A DNA stretch of 64,000 bases from Xanthostigma xanthostigma (Eukaryota > Arthropoda > Insecta > Raphidioptera > Raphidiidae): the NCBI GenBank assembly GCA_963575645.1, contig OY754468.1, positions 806,001 through 870,000 on the forward strand. Reading direction: 5' to 3'. A program made the translations under genes and the position numbers. Below, in pieces: positions 12,007-23,799 of this stretch (its first letter is position 1; each line of letters opens with the position of its first letter). The notes under the pieces were generated by a model that saw only the letters and a list, made by a program, of their open reading frames with translations, did no database searches and was not told the origin of the DNA.

Positions 12007-12627
12007 CTAGCGGTCCCGTCCGGTTTCACCCGGGTGTAAAAGAACGAATGGGGAAGGGAGGAACATGAGTACGCACATTCACCTTAGTTTACCGAGATGA
12101 ATGTTGTGTCCAAATTTCATGATGATCGGAGTTACTGTTCAAAAGTTTTTGTCGATAAAAACTAATAATTTTTTTTTTTAATTAATTAAATAAAATTAAA
12201 ATAAATTTAAATATTAGCCTTAGAAGAAAGCAATGTAGAAAATAAAAAAAAATAAATAAAAATATATTCGCCCAATGTGGGGCTTGAACCCAGAACCCTG
12301 ATATTGAAAGTCGCGTACTCTACCGATTGAGCCAGTCGGCGCTGGGTGTACACAGTGCTTAATATGAGTATATTTAGTTAGTGCATTTCACCTGAATAGA
12401 AGCTTATTTTTGAGATACATTTGGAACATTTTTCATCAATGCTCCGCTCCTAATGGTCGTAGCGTGATTTTATATAGCCTATAGTCTTCCTCGATAAATG
12501 GGCTATCCAACAAACATTTTTTTTTCAATTTGAACCAGTAGTTCCTGAGATTAGCGCGTTCAAACAAACAAACAAATAAACAAACAAACAAACAAACAAA
12601 CTCTTCAGCTTTATATATTAGTATAGA
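12007..12627 (-). mobile_element. Helitron-like non-autonomous element, copy H1
   Basis: Read on the minus strand it starts TC (tctatactaatatataaagc) after an A and ends CTAG before a T. A GC hairpin (ccggtttcaccgg-type stem) lies about ten bases before the end. TC start, hairpin, CTRR end and insertion between A and T are the structural marks of Helitrons. It also holds an (aaac)n run and a tRNA-like unit at 12269-12343. No Rep/helicase is encoded. Confidence 0.65.
12269..12343 (-). other. tRNA-like module inside Helitron H1
   Basis: On the minus strand it shows a D-arm/A-box-like stretch (ggctcaatcggtagagtac), an anticodon-arm-like region and a T-arm/B box (gggttcaagcccc). The 5' and 3' acceptor halves pair poorly, so it is unlikely to be a working tRNA. 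The same module sits at the same place in copies at 36513 and 52128. Confidence 0.55.
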
Positions 12628-12639
12628 TTATGCATTTCT

Positions 12640-13170
12640 GTCTCATTCATAACCGTAACTTATAACTGAAAAAGCAAGTGATCTCGGCTGTTTAGCGTCT
12701 ATAATCTACAATTTCTTTCTTTGCACTGCTAGCATACAATCTTCGTTAGTGCATTATAAAAAGTATAAATAATTGGAATAATCCAGATAATCTACAAGTT
12801 AGTTTGTTTGCACAAAAAAAAATAATGATACAACACTTAGTTTTTAATCCTCACTGTAATATTATACTCCCTGAAGAAACAATTAAACGTGAAAAGTTAT
12901 TCCTGTATCGAGTCACTTTATTTCATAATCGCTACGGTAAAGAAAACAACTTACTGAAGATTTACGAAGATTATTACATGCTTTGAAAGCATAGACAATA
13001 ATGATGAGTACATGTTTGAATTTATAATTATTTCCTGTTCCAAGAATTCTCAAATATCAAGCTTACAAGGGCGTAGATAAGGGGGGTTATCCCCTCTGGA
13101 TTATAATAAAAAAATAAAAGTGAAAATATTACGAACACCTGGCTAAAAAATAAAATTTTGAAATATTTCA
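12640..13170. other. Unassigned AT-rich DNA
   Basis: A 60-codon open frame at 12804-12986 matches nothing I know and has no recognisable context, so I do not call it a gene. Confidence 0.4.
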
Positions 13171-13176
13171 TTAAAA

Positions 13177-13428
13177 AATTGGTTGTCTGTAAAGTCGGTT
13201 TACGGACGATAGTTTTACGTGATAACGTATTCCGCTCGAATATCATATTTAATAATACATAACCTAAATTTTAGTAGCTGTCAAACTATATTTTTACCGA
13301 CTCTCTATCGCTTATACTGCGCTCTCGCTTGCACGCACAGGGTCAGGCGGAACGTTACACTATTTCGTGCGTGCAGCTGGTGTTTCATAAATTTATAAGA
13401 CGTTATCACGTCAAAAAAATTGTAAATT
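13177..13428 (+). repeat. TTGGTTGTC repeat, short copy W3
   Basis: It has the same 5' start and 3' end as the family at 5658 but is only about 250 bp long. Its middle (ccgactctctatcgcttata) matches the inner part of the copy at 38640, which makes these two a separate subfamily. Confidence 0.75.
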
Positions 13429-13434
13429 GGTTTG

Positions 13435-14240
13435 GGAATTAATATTTTGCTTTACACCTTCCTTCGTGAGTATTCTCGTGTAATATTAATGAAACTAATA
13501 AATATTGATTTTTTTTAATTACCCCCCCCCCCCCAGAAAAAAATATATCTACGCCCTTGCAAGCTTGTCGTTTCTTCTCGTTGTCAATTTACACGCATTT
13601 TGAAACTTTTAGTACAGCTAAGACTGATTTAATCCTCCCTTGTTCTACCCGACTTTGTGGATTTGTCAGTGCAGAACTTAAAAATGACTAAGCTAAAACC
13701 TATTGCAGCCATTTTTTTTTCATCAAAATTAAATGAATAATAATAACATTGACCGGTCAATGTCGACATTGCCCGGATTCCGGACATTGACCGTAACATA
13801 TATATCTCTAGTCACTGAACAGCGAAACACTACAAAATATCACTGTTTGCTGGGACTGAACTGTACAACTTGACCTATTTTCTACAAACCAAATAATCAT
13901 TTATCAAGGTGCAGAAGAGGAACTAATGTCTTTATAAGCCACATAGTCTTGCGATTTCAGTTTGATTTCGTATACAGAATGTTCTAGAAATATTTCTTGT
14001 GTCAATCCAACTTAGTTTATTTTTGCCTGTGATATGAAACAAACAAGAATTAATTGTTGCGAAAGTTTAGAAAAGCGTGTGTAAGTTTAGCTCAAATTTA
14101 GTACCATTCAAAAGCTTTTAAAAAATTATTGGACACGCATTTTTTCTTTATCGATGAACTTTCATAGATATTAGGGTAGCACGGGTGATCTTGGGACATC
14201 GGGTATAAATTACCAAAAAATACCAAATCATTCCAGTAAA
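13435..14240. other. Unassigned intergenic DNA
   Basis: It has a C run near 13522 and a small palindromic patch near 13750 (attgaccggtcaat). Nothing else is recognised. Confidence 0.4.
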
Positions 14241-14244
14241 AAAA

Positions 14245-15239
14245 AAATTGGTTGTCTGTAAAGTCGGTTTACGGACGATAGTTTTACGTGATAACGTATT
14301 CCGTAATACATAACCTAAATTTATATAATAATTATAATAATTCGAATCTATGATATTGCATCATTCGCTTCAAATTTAGGTAAATTTTATTAAGTAGAAT
14401 AACAAAACACTATAAAAAGTACACTATTGTTATATAAAAAACAACTATGGCATGTATCTCTTTTGCGCATGCGCCGATTTTCCCCAAAAAATTTACAAAA
14501 ATTTCTAGTAAAAATAGATAGAGTAAAAACCGTTTTAAAAACTATATTATTATTATATAAAACAACATTATAAGAGATATATTATTTTACGCATGCGCCG
14601 ATGTTCCCCAAAAACAATAGGCCACTTCATATTTGCATATCAAACATCCTCCCAAAATTTGGTTTCAATCCGCTCATCCTTGGTGTCGGAATGATAAGAA
14701 AATAATGTCAAGAGTGACGTTTGCAACTGTCAAAGTATTATGTTCTAATAATAATTAGTTATTCCAATAGTTAACTTAGAAGGCGTTGCATTTCACAAAA
14801 TACTAATGTCAAAAAATTGAATTAAACATTAGAAATGCAGCCGTTTTCATGTTAAGACAAGACATACGTTATTTTCTAATTTCCATGTACGGCAAACAAA
14901 GACGACCGACCGCGTCGCGTCATGCATTAGACAACATTGCATTTATACAGCTATTTTTCTATATAAATTTGTATAAAAAAACTGTTTAGGCAAATTCTGT
15001 TATACGAAATCTATGTAAAATGTTCTCCTCTTTCGTTTAAGACTGGTTTCAAACCGATCTGATTTAAATTGAGCGAGAAATTAGCAAAAAGCACGCACAG
15101 GGTCAGGCGGAACGTTACGCGTTACGCGTTACGAACGTTAGGAACGTTACGTTACACTTTTTCGTGCATGCAGTCGGTGTTTTATCAATTTATAAGATTG
15201 GCGATTCATCAATTTATAAGACGTTATCACGTCAAAAAA
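14245..15239 (+). repeat. TTGGTTGTC repeat, longest copy W4
   Basis: About 1 kb. It combines the internal part seen in W1 (aataattcgaatct) with the part shared by W2 and W6 (cctcccaaaatttggtttc), so it may be closest to the parent element. A 73-codon frame runs over its 3' end but only reads the non-coding repeat. Confidence 0.8.
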
Positions 15240-15504
15240 TTATTTAGAAGTGAATATTTTTCTATGGCATTGTATCACTTCTTTCAATAATATTCCTTTT
15301 TTTATTACCATTTACGTTTTATTCAAAATCACTCACTCTTACACCTGTCAAAATGAAAAGTGATCGGAAAATATGACAGAAGAAATATGTGCTAGAACGT
15401 TATTTTTTTTTTTTATTATAATGGTATACTTGTCATCTATTTATTGTTCTATTGATTTTTGCAAGAAAGCTTCATAAAAACAAGTTTTAAAATCTTTGAT
15501 TAAC

Positions 15505-15875
15505 GTCGGATTAGAACTCTTCAATAAATACAATTATCGACCAATTTTTCAGACAAATATATTAACAAAAAATAATAATTAATACATTAACGTTCCGGTC
15601 CGGATTTGGACCCTCTTCAGAACTGATCTAAAAAATATAAAAATTAATTAATAATTAGTTTCTATTTGGTATTGAAAAAAATTCACTTTAAGTTTAAATT
15701 AAAAATTGTTTGTTATTATTTTTGCAATATTTGATAGTTCAAAACTTAAAGCGAATTTTTTTCAATACCAATTAGAAACTAATTATTAATTAATTTTTAT
15801 ATTTTTTAGATCAATTCTGAAGAAGGTCCAAATCCGGACCAAAACGTTAATGTTTTAATTATTATTTTTTTTATT
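15505..15875. repeat. Fold-back element, copy 2
   Basis: The arms are inverted over about 180 bp: left attatcgaccaatttttcag ... ttggtattgaaaaaaattc, right gaatttttttcaataccaa ... accaaaacgttaatg. It is related to the fold-backs at 7252 and 28480. Confidence 0.7.
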
Positions 15876-16240
15876 CTCAAAGGAACTTATGCACTCAAAA
15901 TCAGCGTCGTTTCTGGAACATTCCGTAAAGCGACAGCGTATAACAACTTGGCATAAAAGTAAAAATCGATTATCTCAAAAGAGAATCGCATACAAAGAAC
16001 ACAACAACAAGCCGACTCTGACTGCTGTTGTTACGATGTCCTCGTTGTAATTTAAAACCGCGTCGCGAATTTTCCAGAAACACGCTCAGGGAATACAAAA
16101 CACAGGAATACCTAAAGGCTCACCGCCGGGTCTCCCCGATGACCTCAGCATACAGAAATTATTGTATATACGATGTGGCAAAATTTCATTTTATTGCAAC
16201 GTGCAAATCGCGTATTCCGCATATGATTTCTCTGACACTG

Positions 16241-16557
16241 CATCTAAAAGGCTCGGAAGTTAGATGCGAATGCGGGCTTGCGCTTGTACTGTCTGTTGAA
16301 AAACTACAAACTCGCAACTTAACAAAACTAAATTAACAATAACAACTTGACAATAGCGTACTCGACTGTACTTTAAAGCAGGAAAAGCTGCAAGTGACAA
16401 AGGCAACGAGTGATCACGGCCAATCACCGACGAGCGCACGTTCCGTGCAGGCAGCTGGGAGGTGGTGGGATTCACAACGGCTGTAAAATGTGCCTTTGCG
16501 ACGCTTTTTGTGACTAGTTTCCGAACTTTTTAGATCCGTGGCGCATATTATAGCATT
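16241..16557 (-). repeat. Inverted-repeat element R, copy 1
   Basis: It runs from ctaaaaggctcggaagttag to ctttttagatccgtggcgc; these ends are inverted. Copies lie at 26690-26937 and 43985-44300. All share a GC-richer core (ggccaatcaccg, cgagcgcacgtt). It is non-coding and probably a MITE. Confidence 0.65.
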
Positions 16558-16559
16558 GA

Positions 16560-17485
16560 ACCGGGTACTTGTCTAACTTCACGCTTGTGGTTACGCATTA
16601 ACTACAATCGAATTCGTAAATATTGGCAATGTATATTTAAGGCAGCTACACACGAGGCTAGAAACACTGCTAGGCTGATTACGAAGCTGGAAATGACGTC
16701 ACTGCGGGCTCGCCTGCTAGCTCACAAGATAGGTTTTTAAATTAGAACAGGGACTATTTTCCTTGCTAGGTATCAGGAAGCAGTATTTTGTCACGTGGGC
16801 GACTTGAACAAACGCCCACAAACCAACACGGCGTCATTCTGCTAAAAGTCAAACAACAGACACGTTTTGCTCTGTGTTTATATTTAATCTGTCACTGCGC
16901 GCGCGCACCAGATTTGTTCACAAAACTATAGCTTGAAAACACGTCTGGTGTGAAGCGAGCACATAACAGCAATCAAGAAGACCAGCGCTAGAAAACTAGT
17001 AGGCAAATATAGCAACGAATCTTGTATGTTTGTGGATTTTTTTTAATTCTTTTTTTTCTTGTTGCAGGTAAGCAATTTCAAATGCAAAAAATACTATTCC
17101 AAGAAGATTCGTGAATACAATGTAGTAAGTACAAGAATAACCTTTAAACAATTATTATTATTCTGGTTTGATTAAAAAAATGAGCAACACTGAAACTCTC
17201 TCACTCTCGCTCACTTGCTCTTATTATTTACCCGTTCTATTTCCGTTACGTATTGCACATACCGCTAAACTAGCGGTATGTGCTTTATTATCGCTTTGTG
17301 CGTCAGAGCTGACTTTCGTTCATATAAGAAGTTATATCTAAGTTAATTTCACACGAAATCCATTCAAATTGAAGCTTTTTGAAAAGAGGAGATTCTAATC
17401 TATAAAGCAGAACCATTTTTAAATCAATTCGAGTTCATAAATTTATTAAAATTGTAATTGAAAATCACAAACAGCAGTTGTCGGT
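16560..17485. other. Unassigned DNA with one perfect hairpin
   Basis: It holds a perfect 13-bp hairpin at 17255-17283 and a stretch at about 17062-17150 (ttgttgcaggtaagca) that recurs at 58300. No gene is recognised. Confidence 0.45.
17255..17283. other. Perfect hairpin
   Basis: A 13-bp stem (gcacataccgcta / tagcggtatgtgc) around a 3-base loop. I see no context that gives it a role; it could be the remnant of a MITE end. Confidence 0.5.
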
Positions 17486-17489
17486 TGGT

Positions 17490-17524
17490 CTGTACGTATG
17501 TACGTATGTACGTATGTACGTACG
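17490..17524. repeat. tacg/tatg microsatellite
   Basis: Repeated gtacgtat units followed by gtacgtacgtca. Confidence 0.7.
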
Positions 17525-17767
17525 TCACGACTCTACAGATCGCAATTTTGGTCGGATTGCCTTGGGTTATATTTTATTGACTTTGTTTACTATCAGACCA
17601 GAACCCTATTTAAATTCACTAAAATGTGTTCAGTAGTTTAATTTTTATTTTATTATTTTTGACAGCTAATAGTTTAAAAAAACAATATAATAATTGCTGT
17701 GTAAATATAGTGTAATCCATAAAACAAGTGCTACACTTCTATACCGTGATAACACCACTACACGTAG

Positions 17768-17842
17768 TAGGGCGCCGTGGCGTAATGGTTATGCCGTTGG
17801 ATCCCCAAGGGCAAGGTCCTGGGTTCGATTCCTTACGAGATC
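17768..17842 (+). other. tRNA-like pseudogene or SINE head
   Basis: It has an A box (tggcgtaatgg, about 17778) and a B box (ggttcgattcc, about 17822), followed within 25 bases by a T run that could end pol III transcription. The acceptor halves do not pair well, so I read it as a tRNA-derived pseudogene rather than a working tRNA. Confidence 0.5.
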
Positions 17843-17849
17843 ATTGTTT

Positions 17850-18815
17850 TTTTTCTTTTTTTTTCTTTTTATTTTGTTTTATTTTATTCCACTTGATATT
17901 AATTATATATTATATTATGTATAGTTCTTAATTTTTTTTATTTTTGCAAACTTAAAAAAAATATTTTTTCAATTTTTCATTATTTATTTCTTTAAATTTT
18001 TAAATCATTTTAAATTTATTAAAAATATTTTTTAATTGTTATTTTTTTATCATACAGTGGAAAACTTGCGGGATGTGCACTTTTGGTTTTGCCAACTATT
18101 GTTTCTTATATTCGTTGGAAATTACCGTGACTAAAGAATATTTTTATGCTCATTTGTATGATTTTGTGCCAGCCTGTACTTTATCCACATGGCGCATTTA
18201 TAAATATATTCATACGATTATAGACTTAATGCAAGGTATAATACTGACGCAGTGGACTGCCCCAAAGCACGCCCCGTCTTGCATTCGTGACAACACATAA
18301 AACTAGTTATGTTTAATATGAAAGCTTTGAATTCAGTTAAAGTACAGATTAACCAGTAATTCTGTCTCCGATGGCCACACGGATTTGGTAGGTAGCTTTT
18401 TATATGTACAATTCTGGTCGTCGTGTTTATAAAAATTTGATAATTTTGAACAATTTTCTTTATACATAAACAAATAATGTAAATGAAATAATTTATTTCA
18501 AACGGTTGAACATAGCCGCCATATAATGATGACGTCAAAGCTGGACGTAGCCAGCACATCATTTACGCGCATAGATAAAGCGTTGTATTTCTATGGGAAG
18601 AGATGTATATGCAACTTATCTATACCTTAATAATCAGTGGGCGTGAGTCCAATCAGCTAAAGGTGTCAGCGGAATTATTCTATGTTTAAAATTACAGTTG
18701 AGGGAATTTTTTTCTTGTAGAAAAAGGTTCCGAACATTCTCAAATACTGTAATATTTTCATGTAATGAAGTCATCATCAACTTTATTTGAACCTAATACC
18801 AATCAATATTTCAGT
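17850..18815. other. Unassigned AT-rich DNA
   Basis: Long T runs follow the tRNA-like unit. Two open frames of 75 and 114 codons here show no domain and lack context, so no gene is called. Confidence 0.4.
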
Positions 18816-18822
18816 TTTATGC

Positions 18823-19340
18823 CGGCACTTCACATGGCTATTTGTATTTGTGTATTTGGCATATTTGGCAAACAATTACCAAGTGTGGATCGTCTATTTG
18901 ACAAAGTGTTGGCATTATTTGCCTATTTGACAAATAAAGCCAATACCAAATACGCGTTACCGTGCGCTTGTCGGTTTTTCGAGGCACATCAAAGGAGTCA
19001 AATAGGCAAATACGGCAAATAAACCGTCCACACAATGGCTATATTCAGAAGAGCACGCGCCGTAAACCTGTACAGACGTGCAGTATTTTTGTGTCTGTGC
19101 TGTGAGCGAGAACTGGAACAATTACAATTGAAAATGAATTGGGACTGCAATGAAACAGTGCTTAAATTTCTGGAATTTTGAACCGTGCGTTCTGCTGCCA
19201 AATGTTTGTGTGTTTGCTATTTGACTGCTAAGTGTGGATGGTCGTATTTGCCTCTATTTGCATGTTTGTCTTGAACGTCATATATTTTGCCAAATACAAC
19301 AAACACCCAATAGCGAACACAAATAGCCATGTGAAGTGCC
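18823..19340. mobile_element. Inverted-repeat MITE
   Basis: The ends ggcacttcacatggctattt and aaatagccatgtgaagtgcc are inverted. Inside, words like tatttggcaaa recur in both orientations near the ends. It is about 518 bp with no coding capacity. I could not define a target duplication. Confidence 0.7.
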
Positions 19341-19492
19341 ATCTTTATATATTTAAATAACACCTAAATTAATAAATCCAATTGACCCTTTTATCAGTTC
19401 TCGGGTTAGAACTTGAGCTTCGGGCTTATAATGATGTCACACCTCGTCATAAAATATACCATTATACACAACTAGATTATACTCGCCTTTAA

Positions 19493-21920
19493 CCCTAGGA
19501 TGCATAAGGTTAAAATTTTACACTTTTACATAAGGTGAGTCTGCGAGACTCATGAGATACATTGAATTGAGCATAAAAAACAAAATTATATATTTATAAT
19601 ATTTATTTACAATTATTGCAAATTATAGAACTATGTTCCCTACATACATTTTTTGTACATTTGCTACATATAACTTTGCTCATTCTACCTAATTTAGAGG
19701 GACATTCGTAACAACGCCGTTTTTTTGCTGGTAGTTCTTCATTTTCGATAAACATTTTCATGTCGTTCAATGTTTCTTTGCGCAAATATGGGTTTTTAGA
19801 CCTTCTTACCATGCAGGGTGTCACTAATGCCTTGCAAAGATCTTTTATAAAAAGTCGCCTTCGATGACTTTTGCCGATTTCAAATGTATGCTCGCTTGTA
19901 TACAAAAAAAAATGCGTTAAGAGCAGCGACATCTAACATGTTAGAAAATACCGCAAAAGGCCATCGTCTTGTTTGCCTTTTGCAAGTATAATTCCCCACC
20001 ATTTGATCCATATGGTCGACGCCTCCTTTTGTTTTATTATAAAATTCAATGATTTCTGGCTTCTTCTTTGCACTGTTTTCATTTACCATAGTATCGTGGT
20101 GCAAAGTACTTAGAAGGGTAACCGCTTTATTCTTTTTTGGTACATAACTTACTATTGTAAGGTTTTCGTTAAATCCGAACATTGAAGAATATACTGGTCG
20201 GTCCTTAGAAGCTTTGAGGCTGAGTGGTATTTCTCTTTTGTTTTGGCGAATCGTTCCTACGGAAGTAATTCCTATTTTTAAAAGGTCCTCAAATAACGGC
20301 ACACTGGCAAAGAAATTATCACATGTCAAGTTTCGAGATGTGTTTTTGACACAATCCGTAAGTTTATTGACTATTGTCTTTCCTAAATTGTGTTGCACTT
20401 CTTCACCAGGCTGTTTGCCAATATAAATCAACCCATCAATAGCATAGCCAGTTTCACTTTCGCACATCCAGAAAAATTTAATGCCATATTTCGCAGGCTT
20501 GCTTGGCATATACTGAATAAAACCACAGCGTCCTCGAAATCCAAGCAACTGCTCATCAATTGTCAAATTCACTTTTGGAATCATATTTTTCCTGCACTGA
20601 GTAAGAAATAGTTCCCAGACATATCGTATTGGTGCGAGTTTGTCTGTTTCTAGACGCGCTGCACGAGTTCTTTTATCATCATACCTGACAAATCGTCGTA
20701 TATTCTCAAACCGATTTACAGACATTGTTGCTCTGTACATAGGATTGGAACATTTATCCAAGAATAGTTCCCGTATTGAGTTATCCCACTGCTTCTCAAC
20801 TCCAGCCAACATCAGCAATCCAAAAAAAGCGTTCAGTTCGACAACGTCCGTGTTCTTCCATGTTTTTCCTTTTGCAGAATACTGTCGATTTGCTTCTCTA
20901 TTTGTGCAAATAACAATTTCTTGAACAATTTCTTCAGTTATAAATGCATTCCAAGAATCGAGCACGGAAAAAATTTTATTTCGTTGTCTTGGACCGGCAG
21001 TAAAACGTACAATGTTATGACAAAGACTTTTTGTTGGAGGAGGGGCAATAGATTTCCATTTATAACCATTTAATCCAACCATAACTGTTTCATCCTGAGT
21101 ATCGTTATTACTCGACACTGGGTTTTCTTCTTCTTCGCTATCAGACGAACTTGCATATTCTTCGTCACTATCGGGTGTTTCTGGAATAAAATCCTCATCG
21201 AATTCTGAGTCGTCACTGGAACTAGAAAAATCTGATTCGGCCTCAGCAGTCCACTGTAGAACTATCTGATCAAAATCAGGATCATTGCACCTAACTGACG
21301 ACCTATTTTTGCGACCTGATGCCATATTACAATGATGTACTAAAAAATAAATGTTTTATATAAAAAAGTTATAAATACAGTACGGACTCCTTTATTATCC
21401 ACCATCCATGTGTAATATCCCTAAGGAACACAATTAGTAATATATAAATACTCTTACCTGACAATTAATAACTCAAGCAAACTCTGGAACACTGATAAAA
21501 TATAACAAGAAAAACGTCTATGCACTCAAATTCACGAGAACTGAATGAACTCCTCTGATAAGTATCGAACACCCATTATGTATAAATAACAATAAACAAA
21601 ACCATAGACACAACTATAACTATAACTATAGACATAACATTTAAGATTTACAACGTTGCCATTTACGAATACCTCCAAGTAAAGCTATATTTATACCCGA
21701 GTCTCAGAGACTCACCTTATGTACAAACGTGGTACAGGTGAAAATATTGTTATAATTTTTTTTGTGGAAATCCTGGTAATTATATGTGCAAAGAAGGTGT
21801 TATAAAACAGTTTAAATAAAGCATTCCTAAAGCGAAAATATTGTAGCTTTATCGGTTACGATAATACGCAACTTCAACTAACAGCGTGAGTCCCGCAGAC
21901 TCACCTTATGCATCCTAGGG
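19493..21920 (-). mobile_element. piggyBac-type transposon, nearly complete
   Basis: It is flanked by TTAA on both sides (19489-19492 and 21921-21924), the piggyBac target. Both ends begin CCCTAGGATGCATAAGGT. Just inside are palindromic subterminal repeats (gtgagtctgcgagactca and gtgagtctctgagactcg-type). Length is 2428 bp. It encodes a piggyBac transposase on the minus strand. Intact ends and a single disabling lesion suggest recent activity. Confidence 0.95.
19603..21325 (-). pseudogene. piggyBac transposase (one frameshift)
   Basis: This is a cut-and-paste transposase with a DDE/D catalytic core. The first frame codes for 481 residues: an acidic Ser/Asp/Glu-rich N-terminus (about 30-70), then the DDE_Tnp_1_7 core. 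The three catalytic aspartates are visible: D257 (TIDEQLLGFRGRC), D336 (LTCDNFFASVPL) and D437 (KGGVDHMDQ). Their spacing (79 and 101) matches that of the founding piggyBac protein (D268, D346, D447). The reading frame breaks at a run of nine A (19904-19912, nine T on the coding strand). Downstream, the other frame (19603-19932) carries the rest of the core and a Cys-rich C-terminal domain (pattern CYEC...CSKC...CREH...CNNC) ending in a stop. One base fewer in the run would join the two. Start chosen at 21325, the first Met, with in-frame acidic sequence directly after. Confidence 0.93.
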
Positions 21921-21924
21921 TTAA

Positions 21925-22400
21925 ACCAAAAGAGATATTTAATATTCTGCAGTATCAAATTGTATTTGAAAGGACAGTGAAATCTAGAATAAGGCACTCG
22001 ATGATTTAGCCTCACTTTTCACTTGTCGTGCACTCATCGACGTTCTACTGTATTCTTGATGTGGCAATTTTCAAGAAGGATTTTAAACTTTCCTTTTACG
22101 CTCATACGTGCAAGACAAGTGCAAGTAGAATTTAATTTACGGAAACTTAACGTAATTTTTCACAAAAGAAAAGTGCTTACGGCTGAAAGATCAAGTTGTT
22201 GTTGAAGGAAATTATCTCATAAGTCAAGTGAAAATGTTGCAGAGATAACAGTTCCTCGGTAATGCTTCCTAAAGCCTAACACAGACTCACAAATGTGGCA
22301 TTCGCTAGTCTCTAGATTGACAAAATATAGTGCAAGATCCGGTATGAGAAATATATACCCTCATCTGTTATTTGATGATCACTAAGATTAAATATATTAG
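21925..22400. other. Unassigned DNA
   Basis: I see nothing that I can name between the piggyBac element and the next Helitron-like copy. Confidence 0.4.
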
Positions 22401-22404
22401 ATAA

Positions 22405-22742
22405 CTAGCGGTCCCGCCCAGTTTCAACGAATGGGGGGAGGCACATGAGTACGCACGTTCATCTTAGTTTATCGAGATGAATTTTGTGTCCAAATTTCAT
22501 GATGATCGGAATTACCGTTCAAAAGTTTTTGTCGGACGGGATAAATTTTGAGTTACGTTTTGCAGCATTTTTCATTGATGCTCCACTCCTATTGGTCGTA
22601 GCGTGATATTATATAGCCTGTAGCCTTCCTCGACAAATGGGATATTCAACTATACATTTTTTTTTATTCGAACCAGTATAGTTCCTGAGATTAGCGCGTT
22701 CAACCAACCAAACAAACAAATAGCTTTATATATTAGTATAAA
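22405..22742 (-). mobile_element. Helitron-like element, short copy H2
   Basis: It has the same ends as H1 (minus strand: tail ...gggaccgctag before t; start near ttatactaatatataaag) but lacks the tRNA-like part. The start TC is mutated here. It is 338 bp. Confidence 0.6.
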
Positions 22743-22767
22743 TATATGCATTGATAAATTGAAAATG

Positions 22768-22913
22768 GGTTGTCTAGATTTTAGAGTTCTTCTGAAAGAA
22801 GATTTTTCCTATTGTTAATATTTAATCTGACTTGAATCTAATATTTGATCAATGGAGCGCGTTTACACAATCGGAAAAATGTTCTTTTTGAAGAACTCTA
22901 AAATCTAGACAAC
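22768..22913. repeat. Fold-back element
   Basis: The arm ggttgtctagattttagagt at the left is inverted as actctaaaatctagacaacc at the right, about 145 bp in all. Confidence 0.7.
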
Positions 22914-23015
22914 CATCGATGTGACAAACTTTTGCTGAGGAAACCTATAAATACTGTTGGGTAGGGAATGAAATACCTTTCATTTCATAAAAAGAAATTG
23001 AAAAAATAAAGAATA

Positions 23016-23166
23016 GTTACTTTTTACCACAACAGTTTTATTAGCAGATGTACATTTCGGGAGCTATGCTCTCATCTTTAGCAAACACTAAACTTTTAGT
23101 ATTTGCTGAAGATGAGAGCTCCCGAAATGTACATCCACTAATAAAACTGTTGTGGTAAGAAGTAAC
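23016..23166. repeat. Fold-back element, near-perfect palindrome
   Basis: The arm gttactttttaccacaacag followed by acatttcgggagc is inverted on the other side of a short centre near 23090. The arms are about 65 bp each, highly similar, about 150 bp in total. Confidence 0.75.
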
Positions 23167-23169
23167 TTA

Positions 23170-23795
23170 TCTTTATTTTTTTATTTTTGTTTCAACCACA
23201 GTGCTCTTAATATTTGTAAAAAGAAATTTATTAAATAACTGATGAGGGTATATTAAGAGTCGTGCTGCAAAAATTTGTTATCCTATCCCAACTGCAGTTT
23301 AGTATTGATTTTTGAGGACTTAAAAGCACTTTAATGCACGGTTGCAGAAAAAAATGTTATTTGAAAAATAACCGTAAATTATGACACACATATTTTATAT
23401 ATTTTTGAATCAATCTTGCTCGAAAAATAGTTGATCGAGTAAAAAGATATTATTATGCAAATGCATTTTTTAAATAATATGTTTAGATATAAACTTATTT
23501 CCAAGTCCCATGAAAAACCATTGCATATAACCAGTGCTAAATTCATTTGTTTGTTTTGTTTATGATTTGATAGAATTTCTTAGAGCTCAATCCCATTAAA
23601 AATCAAGTCTTTGATAATTTACAAATGTCACGGTTCAAAGTACCAACTTTAAATTCCAGCAGAGTGACGTTAGCGCTGATTGTAACCTGTTAGTTCCTTT
23701 ATTTATTTACCGTTTTGTAAAATAAACACATTCGTTAGATTTCGAAAAAGCATTTCAGTTGAACGAAGCTCTCACCGTACAAAAATCTACTGTAC
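23170..23795. other. Unassigned AT-rich DNA
   Basis: No gene or element recognised. Confidence 0.4.
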
Positions 23796-23799
23796 AATA

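Noticed and set aside
16028-16336. 102-codon frame with CPRC at the start
   Set aside because: It runs into repeat R (16241 onward) and has no second zinc-binding pair or domain.
17728-17931. Protein frames over the tRNA-like unit at 17768
   Set aside because: They read through a tRNA-derived sequence and a T run.
18218-18562. 114-codon frame on the minus strand
   Set aside because: No domain, biased by AT-rich sequence, no neighbouring exons or signals.
20214-20924. Plus-strand frames opposite the piggyBac transposase
   Set aside because: They are antisense shadows of the transposase.
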